NCBI GenBank assembly: GCA_017394375.1
Contig: JAFPYV010000006.1
Span: forward strand, 1-18,317
Direction of reading: 5' to 3'
Length of the DNA stretch: 18,317 nt
DNA from: a bacterium
GTDB taxonomy: Bacteria; Bacillota_I; Bacilli_A; Mycoplasmatales; Mycoplasmoidaceae
Shown: piece by piece, positions 8,453 through 18,317 of the stretch
Numbering within the stretch: position 1 is the stretch's first letter
How the letters are laid out: the number at the start of each line of letters is the position of its first letter
Made by a program: the position numbers and the translations under genes
The notes under the pieces: model-generated
The model's database searches: none
Seen by the model: only the letters and a program-made list of their open reading frames with translations
Told to the model about the DNA's origin: nothing

Positions 8453-9457
8453 ATGAGCAAATTCATTGATCATTTTGTTTCCAATATTTGCAAATATCAA
8501 AAGATTGCTCTTTTTGTTCATGAAGACCCAGACTTTGACGCCTTAGGAAGTGCTTTTGGGTTGCGGGACATTATTAAAACATGCTTTAAAGAAAAAGAAG
8601 TCCACGTCATGAAAATGCAAGTGGCTCTTGATTTAAAGTTAACTTTAGATTTTATGCCTGCTGAACAAGAAGTAGACTTTGACCAAGAAGAATTTGTAAA
8701 AGGTGCACTTGGCATTAGCGTTGATGGACCATGTCTTACTAGAGTACTAGGAGCAGACTTATTAAAAAAATGTGAAACTACTATTCGAATTGACCACCAT
8801 GAATATGTAGAATGTTTCACGGATTTTGAATATGTTGATCCGAAAGCTAGTAGTGCATGTGAACTAGTTACCATCATTTGCAATAATGCCAACATTTTTA
8901 TTCCAAAGAGTGCTGCTACTTATTTATATGCAGGAATTGTTACAGATACTAATTCTTTTAGATTTAGTAATACCTCAATTAATACTTTCCAAGCTGTGAT
9001 TTTACTTGACTATGCCCATGCCGACCGGCAATTAGTGCATAGAATTTTATATAGTAGAGATCTAAATGTGATTAAGTATGAAAATTACTTATTCCAATTG
9101 GCTAAATTTGAAGATCATGTTGGTTGGTTATGAATTCCAAAAGGAAGCAACATTCCTTTTAACGTTCCAACAAGTCACCCATTTGTTTATTTGTTAAGTG
9201 CAATTAAAGGTTACCCTATTTATGCGTGTGCACGTTGAAACGAACTGAAACAAACATATAGTTGTAGTTTGCGTTCAATTGAACCAATTTCGATTTTAGA
9301 AGTTGCCCGTAAATATCATGGTGGGGGCCATAAGCAAGCAAGCGGGTGTATAGTAAAAGATGAACAAGAATTTAATGAATTAGTAAAAGATTTAAAAGAA
9401 ACTTATAAGCAATACATAAATAGTTTAATAAACAATGACCACCAAGAAGATAAATAA
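8453..9457 (+). CDS. nrnA: DHH-family phosphoesterase, NrnA-type (nanoRNase / pAp phosphatase)
   Basis: NrnA-type enzymes degrade 2-5 base RNA fragments and convert 3'-phosphoadenosine 5'-phosphate to AMP. The 334-residue protein shows the DHH motif series: HEDPDFDALGSA (23-34, Mn2+ ligands), ISVDGP with Asp91, IDHHE (113-117), and the C-terminal DHHA1 motif GGGHKQASG (290-298) that binds substrate. Spacing and length match the roughly 320-residue family. The motif I residue between the two Asp is Phe instead of the common Gly or Pro. In-frame TGA codons near 9131 and 9236 read as Trp. The start has GGAG bases in the 23-base gap after thiI. The end overlaps dnaE by 23 bases. Mollicutes often have two paralogues of this family; which one this is cannot be told from one window. 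Confidence 0.88.
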
Positions 9458-12400
9458 TTATGTTAATTTAAATGTCCAAACTACTTATTCATTCTTAAAT
9501 TCATTAATTAAAGTTGCCGATTTAATTAATTTTAGTGTTAATCACCAACTAAAATATTGTGCAATTGCTGATGAAAATGTAATGTATGGAGCAATTGCGT
9601 TTTATCAAGCTTGCTTAAAAAATAACCTTACTCCTGTTATTGGGATGAAAACAACCTATCAAGAATATGAGTGCATTTTGTTTGCCCTTAATTATGAAGG
9701 TTATAAAAACTTAATTAAAATTAGTTCCTTTATTCAATTAAAACAACCATTTAAATTACCAGATTATCTAACTGGTTTAGCCATCATTGATTTAAAACAA
9801 AATCTACCTAATCAAAGTGAGTTTTACTATACATTAGACCCTAAACAACCAAATTATATTGCTTGTCAAAGTTCGAAGTATTTAAATGCTACTGATTATG
9901 CAGATTTTGTTTTATTACAAGCTATTAAAGCTAATAAAACCATTAATGATGACGAAAATATTAAAAAAATTTTATTAGCTGATCCTAAAATTGCTGGACC
10001 TCATTATTTATTAGATGAAAAAGAAGCAATTGATAAATTTAGTGAAACCGGATTAAAAAACTTAAATCATTTGCTAACAAATGTAAACTTAAATATTCCT
10101 TTTAATGAAAACCATTTATTAAAGTTTCCATTACCAACTGATTGTAAAACTGCCAAAACTTATTTAAAACGATTAGCAAGTCAAGGTTTAAAGCATAAAC
10201 TTAAAAATGATTTAGTTGATAAAGCATATGTTGATCGTTTAAAGTATGAATTAGAAGTAATCCATGATTTAGGTTTTGATGATTATTTTTTAATCGTGCA
10301 TGAATATGTTAGTTTTGCTAAAAAGAATCATATTTTAGTGGGACCAGGCAGAGGAAGTGCTGTAGGATCATTAGTTGCATATGCACTTGATATTACCACG
10401 ATTGACCCCTTAAAATATCATTTAATCTTTGAACGGTTCTTAAATAAAGCAAGAAAAACCATGCCTGATATTGATATTGATATTGCAGATAGTAAACGTC
10501 AAGAATTAATTAATCATTTATTTGAGTTTTATAATGATGGTAATAAAACTCAAAAAGTCTCTTATTTAATTACTTTTCAAACTATTCAAATTAAAACTGC
10601 GATTCGTGATATTGCACGAACTTTAAATCTAGAACAACATACAGTTGATCAAATTTGTAAACTAATTCCGTTAAAGTTAGATAATACCAATAATGAAGAA
10701 GTAATCAAAAAATTAATTCCTAATGAATTATATGAATCACACCAATTACTATTTAGTCATGTTTTTAAATTTATTGGTCTTTATCGGCAATATTCAATGC
10801 ACGCAGCTGGAATTGTATTAAGTGACGTTAATTTGTATGACATTATTCCGATTCAATTAGGAAACAACAATGAAATCGTCACTCAATACAGCATGGAATA
10901 TTTGGAATCATTAGGATTGCTTAAAATGGACTTGCTAGGATTAAGTAATCTTACCTTGATTCAAAACATTATAGATTTAATTAAAATCCAATGTAATGAA
11001 GTAATTGATTTAAATAACCTTGATTTAACTGACCAAGATGTATATCAAGAATTAAGTAAAGGTGATACGTTTGGCGTCTTCCAATTTGAATCACCAGGCA
11101 TGACCAAATTATTAACAAGAGTTAAACCAACTTGCATTGAAGACTTAGCAATGACTAGTGCAATGTTCCGCCCTGGCCCCCAAAGTCAAATTGATCAATG
11201 AATTAAAAATCGTGCTAATCCTAAAAATATTAAATATGATTTACCCCAATTAGAATCAATTCTTGCTCCAACTGCCGGGATGCTTGTATACCAAGAACAA
11301 GTCATGGAAATTGCCGTAAAAGTAGCAGGATTTAGTTTACAGGATGCTGACTTGCTAAGAAGAGCTATTAGTAAAAAGCACGCTAACGAATTAGCATCTT
11401 TAAAAGAAAAATTCATTAACGGTAGTATTCAAAACGGAATTGATGAAAAAGAAGCTAATAAGATTTATGATTATGTCTTTGAATTTGCTAGTTATGGATT
11501 TAATCATTCCCACGCTGTAGCATATGCATTTATTTCTTATTGACTAGCATACTTCAAAGTCCACTATGCATTGCAATTTATTCAAGCATATTTATTATTT
11601 AAACCATTTAAAGATAACGCCCAAAATATTCTAACTTTTGCTTCCTTAATGCATATTAAATTATTTGCACCATCAATCATTAATTCTAAATATGATTTTA
11701 CTTATAACAATAAATTGCAACTACTTTATTTCGGATTTAGCACCATTAAAGGAGTAGGACAAGCAAGCATTGATAAATTAATTGAATTAGTAAAAATTGC
11801 TACCAAGAATTTATCAGACCCAAAAGCGTGTCTCTTTGCTAGCATTAAGATTGCAAGTGCTAAATTGCTAGAAACATTAATCTTAGCAGGATGTTATGAT
11901 GAACTATGTCAAGATCGTAATCAATTGCTGATTTGATTAGATTCTATTAATGCAATTAACAGTGAAATGGTTGATTACGACCAATTTGCTAATTTAGATA
12001 CTTTATTGGAAAACAAAATTAAAGTAAGAGATTTTAAACCATTGACTAATTCCCAATTAGTCAAAGCAGAATTTGATTTATTAGGATATAGTCGCAGTTT
12101 GTTAAATAGTGCTCATAACCAAGTAGCAAATGACAATAATCCCATTACTAATTTAGCTGATAAAACCAAATTAGCATTAACTAACGTTTTATTATTGCAC
12201 CACAAAGAAAAACGAGATAAAAAAGGAAGATTATCTACTAGTTGTTTATTAGAAAAAGATAGTTTTCATTTTACTGCCACCATTCCATTTTGAAAATACC
12301 AAAAATATTTAAGTACTCCTGATTTCTTTAAAGATCAAGACCATTATGACATTACCATTATTAAAAATGGATTTTTTTTAAACATTGAAGACATGAAGAA

Positions 12401-12464
12401 AACTCAACCAAATGCAGTTAACGATAATAAACAATCAATACCAAAGAAGGAAGAAACTAACTAA
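9435..12464 (+). CDS. dnaE: DNA polymerase III subunit alpha, DnaE type
   Basis: DnaE is a C-family replicative polymerase. In Gram-positive lineages it typically extends RNA primers before hand-over to PolC. The 1009-residue product has a PHP-like N-terminus (about 1-70), the GPGRGSAVGS loop (303-312), MPDIDIDIAD (343-352) with two catalytic Asp, KMDLLGL with the third (Asp499), FGVFQFES, AMFRPGP, and FNHSHAVAYA before the helix-hairpin-helix segment IKGVGQAS (from about 771). A short OB-fold-like tail ends in a Lys-rich stretch. The PHP metal residues are replaced: VNLNVQTTYS (10-19) stands where E. coli has VHLRVHSDYS, so a PHP nuclease activity is unlikely. It has no DEDD exonuclease domain, which separates it from PolC. 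In-frame TGA codons read as Trp near 11199, 11541, 11934 and 12291. It overlaps nrnA by 23 bases, and TAATG couples it to the exonuclease gene. Confidence 0.95.
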
Positions 12465-13363
12465 TGAACGCAATCTTAATTGATGCTAATTCATTGATTT
12501 ATCGGTTATATTATGCTTCTTTATCAATTAATAAAAAAGCTGAAGTTAATAAAACAAGTAATCATGTTGATGTGCAACGCATTACTATTAAAATGCTTTA
12601 TTCAATTTGCTTTAAATTAGTATGAGATAAAGAATGAGATTTTAAAATTGCCGCATTTGATTCTAAGGAAAAATTAATTCGGAAACAACAATTTGAAGCA
12701 TATAAAAGTAACCGCAAACCAATGCCCGATGAATTAGTTGAACTATTACCAACCATTCGGAAAATCTTTAGTGCGTTTGGCTTTGTTTTATTAGCTAAAC
12801 CTGGTTATGAAGCAGATGATTTAATTGGCAGTTTTGTCACATGTGCTTCTAAAGATGATATCAAATGCAATATTTATACTAGCGATCACGACTTATTGCA
12901 ATTAATTGATCCAAACATTCAAGTTTGCATGTTTCAAAAGGGAATTAGCAAAATGCAAACTGAAGATGAACAATCATTTAAACAAGAATATGGTTTTGCA
13001 CCAAAACTAATGATTGACTACAAGGCATTAGCAGGTGATAACTCTGACTTTTACCATGGAATAAAAGGAATTGGTCCTACTACTGCTAAAGATTTGTTAA
13101 TCAAATATCCAGGGGGAGTAAATGAAATCTATAACCATCTAAATGATCTTCCTAAAAAAACAAGAGATTTACTCGAAAAAGGAAAAGATGATTGTGATTT
13201 ATTTAAAAACATTGCCACTATTAATTGTTCTTTATTTGCCAATCATAACATTGCATTATTTAAGGCCAAACCAATTGCTGTAAACGAAATTAAAGATCAC
13301 GTTTACAAAGATGGTTTTAGTGCTTTTTATCCCTATTTTAACAATGAAGAAAAAACTAAATAA
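12464..13363 (+). CDS. Stand-alone 5'-3' exonuclease (PolI N-domain type)
   Basis: This 299-residue protein corresponds to the 5'-nuclease domain of DNA polymerase I without the polymerase. Such enzymes remove RNA primers and 5' flaps. Metal-binding motifs are visible: LIDANSL (Asp7), AFDSKEKLIRKQQFEAYKSN, GYEADDLIG with Glu116, Asp118 and Asp119, and TSDHDLLQL with Asp141 and Asp143. The H3TH region has LAGDNSD (Asp192 and Asp195) and GIKGIGPTTAKDLL (199-212). Mycoplasmas commonly have such a stand-alone enzyme placed after dnaE, as in M. pneumoniae and M. genitalium. The start shares one base with the dnaE stop (TAATG). Two in-frame TGA near 12623 and 12635 read as Trp. The last 20 bases overlap the lipoprotein gene. 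Confidence 0.93.
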
Positions 13364-14510
13364 ACATCATTTTTGAAAATATCTAGGTGCTGGATTGTTA
13401 GTAAGTACAATTAGTGTGATAAGTCTTTGTAGTGTAATTTCTTGTAGCAACAACCAAACTTCAAACATTAGTGAAAATGATAGTTATTTTAATTTAGCAA
13501 CCACAGTATATAAAGAAAATAATACCCAATTATCAGATGATAGCACCAAAACTAATAATGCTTGAACCAATTGAGCCAATTATTTCAATAGCGAAATTAA
13601 ACAAGCTGGGTTTAATAAGGTCATTAATACTGATTTAACTTACTGAAAGCAAAATATTAACCTAATCCTAGCAAAACAAAATCATATTTGAGTGTATGGC
13701 CAAAATTACTTATATTCCTTAAATGAATTAACAAATAGTAATTTTGCCAATAATAAATTATGAGCAGTGAATGCTACATATGATGTTAGTGACGTTAAAT
13801 ATCAAATCAATAATCAAACTTTAAATTTAAGTTATCGATTAACTACTACTTATAATGTTGCCCCTGTTATTACTAATACCATTAATGTTAAGCAAGCAAT
13901 TTATAATGTAGCACAAGTAACAAGTTTAATTACAGTTAATAATGCATCAATTGCACCATGCTTAATCAATTATCCTTATAATTTAGCAAATGATAATGGT
14001 TTAACATTTAATGCATATGGAGGATGGTACATTAAATTCAATAAAGAATTATTATTTACTAATAATCATCTAATTAATCATTTTAATAAAGATAATTCAG
14101 CAAAATGATACCAAGCATTTGGTCAATTTTTTATTAATGATTATTTAAATTCTGCTCAAACTTTAAATAGTAGTTTGAGTGGTGATGAAAATAATTACCG
14201 TCTTCCTGCTAGTTATACTTTTAGTGGTGACTGAATGCAAACTAACTATAATTTCATTGATATTAGCAAATATTTAGGAGTTAGTGATAATAAGCAACTA
14301 AATCAAATTAACAAGATTATGCATTGATCAAAAACTGTTAATCTAATTCCTAACTTAAACATTTATAACATGCAAGCACAAGTTGATCCAATGTGCTTTT
14401 TATCTTGCTATGCACATTCAAGATACTATGGGCAATACAGTGCTTCAAACTTGCAACAAACATTTAATGATGCTAAGCAATTACAAATCTTTGCTTATAT
14501 AAATAATTAA
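13344..14510 (+). CDS. Predicted surface lipoprotein of unknown function
   Basis: The 388-residue product starts with a charged MKKKLNKHH segment, a hydrophobic stretch (about 13-33), and a lipobox VISC with Cys34 as the predicted lipidated residue; a second Cys at 29 fits the lipobox poorly. After Cys34 comes a Ser/Asn/Thr-rich linker usual for mycoplasma lipoproteins. The rest is rich in Asn, Tyr and Leu without repeats or a domain I recognise. UGA = Trp is needed at eight or so positions, first at Trp11, so with the standard code the gene would be missed. The start ATG lies inside the end of the exonuclease gene (20-base overlap, different frame) with no clear ribosome site. It ends just before the strong ribosome site of uvrA. 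The LspA of this window would be the maturation enzyme. Function unknown. Confidence 0.8.
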
Positions 14511-14513
14511 TTT

Positions 14514-14525
14514 GAAGGAGGAAAG
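14514..14525 (+). promoter_or_regulatory. Strong Shine-Dalgarno site of uvrA
   Basis: GAAGGAGGAAAG stands six to eight bases before ATG 14531. It is the best ribosome binding site in the window and fixes the uvrA start well upstream of ATG 14654. Most other genes here have weak or no such site. Confidence 0.85.
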
Positions 14526-14530
14526 CAATC

Positions 14531-17503
14531 ATGGCAACTAAAACAGCAACTGCTAATGATTTGCATGAGGGTGAATTAGCAATTAACCACTTAAATGAAA
14601 TAAAAAACCGGATTTTTTATGATGATAAAAATCATACTTCTAATGATTGAATCATGGTGCGAGGTGCCAAAGAAAATAATTTAAAAAACATTAATATTGA
14701 TATTCCAAAAGACAAATTGGTTGTTATTACTGGAGTTTCAGGCAGTGGAAAATCAAGCTTAGTTTTTGATACGATTTTTAACGAAGGAAAAAGAAGATAT
14801 CTTGATTCATTAAGTTCGTATGCACGTCAATTTCTTGGTAATGGGGACAAACCAGATGTTGATAGTATTGAAGGATTAAGTCCTTCTATTTCCATTGACC
14901 AAAAAACATCATCTCATAACCCACGTAGTACAGTAGGAACTGTCACAGAAATTTATGATTACTTACGGTTAATCTTTGCTCGGATTGGGGACGCTTATTG
15001 TCCCCGTTGTAATGTTAAAATTGAAAGTCAAACCCTAAAGCAAATCTTTGATAAAATCTGAGAATTTGATGAAAACGATAAATTAGAATTTTATGCTCCA
15101 ATTGCTTTACATGAAAAAGGGACGTTTAAAAACGAATTCGAACGTTTAAAAAAAGAAGGTTTTATTCGGGTTAAAGTTGACAATACACAATACTTACTTG
15201 ATGATACGATTGAACTTGATAAAAACACAAGACACGACGTTTACGTCGTAGTTGACCGGGTGGTATTACACAAAGATCAAGATACTAAGAGTCGAATTTA
15301 TGACACTTTAGAAACTGTCACCAAATATGGAAAAGGCCACATTAGCATTTTAAGAATTAAACCTGATAATAGTCAAGAACAATATACTTATAACCAAAAT
15401 GCATCATGTAGCAAGTGTGGTTTTTCTTTACCAGAAATTGAACCTCGATTATTCTCATTTAACTCACCAGTGGGAGCGTGTGAATATTGTAAAGGACTTG
15501 GTTTTACTTATGAACCAGATCCCAAAAAAATTTTTGTCCATGACGAATTAAGTATTAATGAAGGAGGAATTGACTTCTTTAAAAATACAGTTAATACTAA
15601 CATTTACGACTGACAAAAATTTGACGCAATGTTATCTTATTATCACATTGACAACAACACTCCAATTAGAGATTTAGATGAAGAAGCAATTGAACACATC
15701 TTGCATGGGTCAGACGTGCCAATTGAAATTAACTTTACTTCTAACACAGGTAATCAACGAATTACTAGGGATTACGTAGAAGGAGTAGCAGATTTAATTC
15801 AAAGAAGACACATGGAAACTAACAGCAATATGGCTCGTGAATATTACAGTAAATATTTAAGTGAAATTGACTGTAAAGTTTGCCATGGTAAGAAGTTAAA
15901 TGAAAAAGCTCTAGCAGTTAGAATTAATAATAAAAATATTATCGAACTAACTGATTATCCAATTGATGAATTAATTAGTTTCTTTAAAGAATTAAAGTTA
16001 AGTGAATACCATCACAAAATTGCCAAGTTAGCTTTAAAAGAAATTAATGATCGCTTGAACTTCTTAAATAATGTTGGATTAAACTATGTAACTTTAAGTA
16101 GAAGTGCTAACACCTTAAGTGGGGGAGAATTACAAAGAATTCGTTTAGCAACCCAAATTGGATCCCACTTAACCGGAGTGTTGTATGTTCTTGATGAACC
16201 AAGCATTGGCTTACACCAAAAAGATAATGATAAATTAATTCAAACTATGAAGCAAATTCGTGATCTTGGTAACTCATTGCTAGTAGTGGAACATGATGAA
16301 GATACCATGCGAGCTGCTGACTGACTAGTTGACATGGGTCCGGGAGCAGGAACCAACGGTGGATATGTAGTGGCAAGTGATACACCTGCTAATGTGATGA
16401 AAGATTCTTACTCACTAACAGGTAATTATCTTGCTCATCATTATTCAATTCCAGTTCCAACATCAAGACGGACTGGTAATGGGAAGAAATTAATTTTAAA
16501 AGGAGCTAAAGGTAATAATTTAAAAAACATTAATGTTACCTTCCCATTGGGAAAATTTATTGTAGTTACTGGTGTATCAGGCAGTGGAAAAAGTACATTA
16601 ATTAATGAAACCTTAATCAAGGCAATTGATAAAGAAAACTTTAATCCATTTGTGCAACCATTACCATATTCAAGTTTGGTAGGAGCCAAAGATATTGATA
16701 AATTAGTTGTAGTTGACCAAGAACCAATTGGTCGAACCCCTCGAAGTAACCCTGTTACTTATGTGGGAGTATTTAATGACATCAGAGAATTATTTGCCCA
16801 AATTCCTGAAGCAAAAGCAAGAGGATATACTAGTAGTAGATTCTCTTTTAACACTAACAGTGGAATTTGTGAAAAATGTGGGGGAAATGGAGAAATTAAA
16901 ATTGAAATGAATTTCCTTCCTGATGTTTATGTGAAGTGCGATGAATGTAATGGGAGACGATATAACGAAGAAACCTTACAAATTCGTTATAAAGGAAAAA
17001 ATATTTATGAAGTATTGGATTTAACTGTTGATGAAGCTTGTGAATTTTTTAAGAATATTCCAAGTATTTCATATAAACTAAATTTAATGAAAGATGTTGG
17101 ATTAGGTTATATGAAATTAGGAACTAACGCACTTGATTTATCAGGTGGAGAAGCTCAACGAATTAAACTTGCAAAATTCTTGCAACGCAAACCAACTGGT
17201 AAAACCTTATATGTTTTAGATGAACCTACTACGGGGCTTCATACGCATGACATTAAAAATTTAATTCAAATTTTAAACCGAATTGTTAACAACGGTGATA
17301 CTGTCATCGTAATTGAACACAACCTTGATTTAATTAAAGTGGCGGATTATATTATTGATCTTGGTCCTGACGGAGGAAAGAACGGGGGACAAGTAATTGC
17401 TACTGGAACACCAGAGCAATTAATCCAAAATAATCTTGCTAATTCATATACTGCTCAGTATCTACTACCATATTTAAAGCAAGACGAAACTAAAAATGAC
17501 TAA
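14531..17503 (+). CDS. uvrA: Excinuclease ABC subunit A (UvrA)
   Basis: UvrA is the ATPase that finds bulky DNA damage and loads UvrB in nucleotide excision repair. The 990-residue protein has two ABC ATPase halves: Walker A GVSGSGKS (68-75), zinc ligands Cys293, 296, 317 and 320, signature LSGGE (529-533) and Walker B LDEPS (554-558); then a second Walker A GVSGSGKS (681-688), zinc ligands Cys780, 783, 803 and 806, a second LSGGE, and LDEPT. An extra CPRC pair lies at 157-160. Compared with the usual 940-950 residues there is an N-terminal extension of about 35 residues before the [11 protein letters not shown] start of the family; the ribosome site supports this longer start. Four in-frame TGA (about 14648, 15059, 15611, 16322) read as Trp. 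uvrB and uvrC are not in the window. The last eight bases overlap the next gene. Confidence 0.97.
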
Positions 17504-17873
17504 TTTAAGCGAAGCCCAATTTGATGTTTTAGTAAGACATTATGACAGTTTACTAAGCACTCGATCAATTGTTCACACAATTGATGTTTATAAAAAAAAG
17601 CAAGTGGAAACTCACTTGCATATGGCGGTTAATTATTCGCAAATCTATGAACGTTACAAAGATGGATTTGATGACTATTTAGTAAGTAAAAAAGGAGAAG
17701 GATTTACTTATAATGACCGCTGATTACACAAGCATTTTATTAATAAATACAAAGATAATGGTACGGTGTATGTTCATAGAAGTAAATGATATTGAGTATG
17801 ACTTGGCACCATCATTTTCTTAATTGTTTTATTAGTAATTCTTATTATTCTTGCAGTCATAAGAATAATCTAA
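17496..17873 (+). CDS. Small C-terminally anchored membrane protein, unknown function
   Basis: The 125-residue product has a hydrophilic N-terminal part (1-95; [19 protein letters not shown], with mixed charges and many Tyr and His) and one strong membrane helix at the very end (about 98-122, [19 protein letters not shown]), which suggests a tail-anchored protein with its soluble part in the cytoplasm. Three of its Trp codons (near 17721, 17787 and 17793-17799) are TGA, and the helix is seen only when these are read as Trp. ATG at 17496 lies in the last codons of uvrA, so expression is probably coupled. I know no family for it. It is the last gene of the plus-strand run; a hairpin follows 10 bases after its stop. 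Confidence 0.75.
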
Positions 17874-17883
17874 GTAATAAAAA

Positions 17884-17911
17884 AATACTTATGGTTTAAT
17901 CCGTAAGTATT
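17884..17911 (-). terminator. Hairpin after the tail-anchored protein gene, oriented like a minus-strand terminator
   Basis: AATACTTATGG and CCGTAAGTATT form an 11-bp stem with one wobble pair and a 6-base loop. Read on the minus strand the stem runs into a T-rich stretch (TTTTTTT), as in a Rho-independent terminator. On the plus strand no T-run follows, so it would stop plus transcripts less well, although it sits right after a plus-strand gene. Confidence 0.5.
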
Positions 17912-17928
17912 CCTAAAGTGAAATTTCA

Positions 17929-17965
17929 AGTGCAACGACTCTAAAAGGAGTTATTGCACTTTTTT
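17929..17965 (+). terminator. Plus-strand terminator-like hairpin at the left end of the insertion sequence
   Basis: AGTGCAA/TTGCACT makes a 7-bp outer stem and ACTC/GAGT a 4-bp inner stem, separated by a two-base internal bulge on each side, with a 6-base loop, then six T. It could end the long plus-strand operon. The AGTGCAAC bases recall the ends of IS30-family elements in Firmicutes, so it may belong to the element. Confidence 0.6.
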
Positions 17966-17995
17966 CTACAAAAAAAGTGGTAAAGTTAATTAATC

Positions 17996-18317
17996 ATGGA
18001 ATACGCACATTTAAGTCAAAGTGAAAGAGATTTAATTAACATTTCTTCAATGAAGAAAATCTATCAATCAGTGAAATTGCAAAGAAAATAAATCGCAATA
18101 AATCAACAATTTCTCGGGAATTAAAAAGAAATACTTCAGATTATTTCTATTACGCGGAAGCTGCTCATAAAAAAGCACTTTCTCGCCATCGCAATAAATA
18201 CTTTTTTCATAACTTAAAATATGAGGAATTTTCAAAGTTATTTTTGCGATATTACGACAAACGATATCATGGTGTAAATGCCACGTATCATAAGATCCAA
18301 GTTGAACATCCAAATAT
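17996..18317 (+). pseudogene. IS30-family transposase, N-terminal part, frameshifted
   Basis: ATG 17996 opens a typical IS30 N-terminus, MEYAHLSQSERDLINI, but this frame stops at TAA 18089-18091. From about 18043 the next frame continues the family pattern with NEENLSISEIAKKINRNKS and TISRELKRN, the helix-turn-helix DNA-binding region, and stays open to the window end (YYDKRYHGVNATYHKI resembles the segment before the DDE domain in mycoplasma IS30 proteins). The join needs a shift of one base between about 18041 and 18051, consistent with a single-base loss. No classical slippery heptamer is visible there, so mutation is more likely than programmed frameshifting, though a sequencing error is possible. 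The catalytic DDE residues are beyond the edge. Confidence 0.75.

Larger units (their letters stand above)
17929..18317 (+). mobile_element. Left part of an IS30-family insertion sequence (cut by window edge)
   Basis: The transposase fragment from 17996 identifies the family. The exact left end is not known: the hairpin bases at 17929-17941 are the best candidate for the inner part of the terminal repeat, and the element may start some bases earlier. The right end and any target duplication lie outside the window. Confidence 0.6.

Noticed and set aside
8518..8895. 125-codon open frame on the minus strand
   Set aside because: It is antisense to the well-supported DHH phosphoesterase gene; its Ser-rich product looks like a shadow of the coding strand.
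14531..17503. uvrA as a pseudogene broken by stops
   Set aside because: All internal stops are TGA, which codes for Trp here; both ATPase halves and both zinc sites are intact.
18041..18051. Programmed frameshift in the IS30 transposase
   Set aside because: No slippery heptamer or downstream stimulator is visible, and IS30 elements normally use a single frame; a mutation is simpler.

Overview
The window comes from a wall-less, AT-rich bacterium of the Mollicutes (Mycoplasma-like). Nearly every gene reads through in-frame TGA codons that fall where tryptophan fits, so the genetic code is table 4 (UGA = Trp). Read with the standard code, most genes here would look broken; read with table 4 they are intact. 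Strong Shine-Dalgarno sites are rare, genes overlap by 1 to 23 bases, and almost no DNA is left uncoded. No rRNA, tRNA or CRISPR array was seen, and no gene-free stretch exceeds 300 bases.

Layout. (1) Minus strand, 1-531: the N-terminal part of a type I restriction specificity subunit (HsdS), cut by the left edge and carrying four perfect 12-bp repeats in its spacer helix. (2) Minus strand, 3659-634: a compact operon plsY, lspA, RluA/RluD-type pseudouridine synthase, tsaB (phospholipid synthesis, lipoprotein processing, RNA modification), ended by a hairpin terminator whose T-run lies next to the hsdS promoter. (3) Plus strand, 3723-5123: a CNNM/CorC-type membrane protein, convergent with (4) a divergent HAD-domain protein of unknown role at 6242-5127. 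(5) Plus strand, 6371-17873: a long, tightly packed run, probably one operon or a chain of coupled genes: YqaJ/lambda-exonuclease-like nuclease, thiI, nrnA-type DHH phosphoesterase, dnaE, stand-alone 5'-3' exonuclease, a lipoprotein, uvrA, and a small C-terminally anchored membrane protein. (6) From about 17929 to the right edge: the left part of an IS30-family insertion sequence with a frameshifted transposase.

How it fits together. The plus-strand run is mostly nucleic-acid metabolism: DNA polymerase III alpha (DnaE), a flap/RNA-primer exonuclease, the UvrA damage sensor, a nanoRNA/pAp phosphatase, tRNA thiolation, and a recombination-type nuclease. A secreted lipoprotein is inserted between the exonuclease and uvrA, and the LspA encoded in the same window would mature such lipoproteins. 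The least explained items are the HAD fusion protein, the LspA lacking a recognisable first catalytic Asp, the lipoprotein, and the small tail-anchored protein. I do not see a convincing new multi-gene system.
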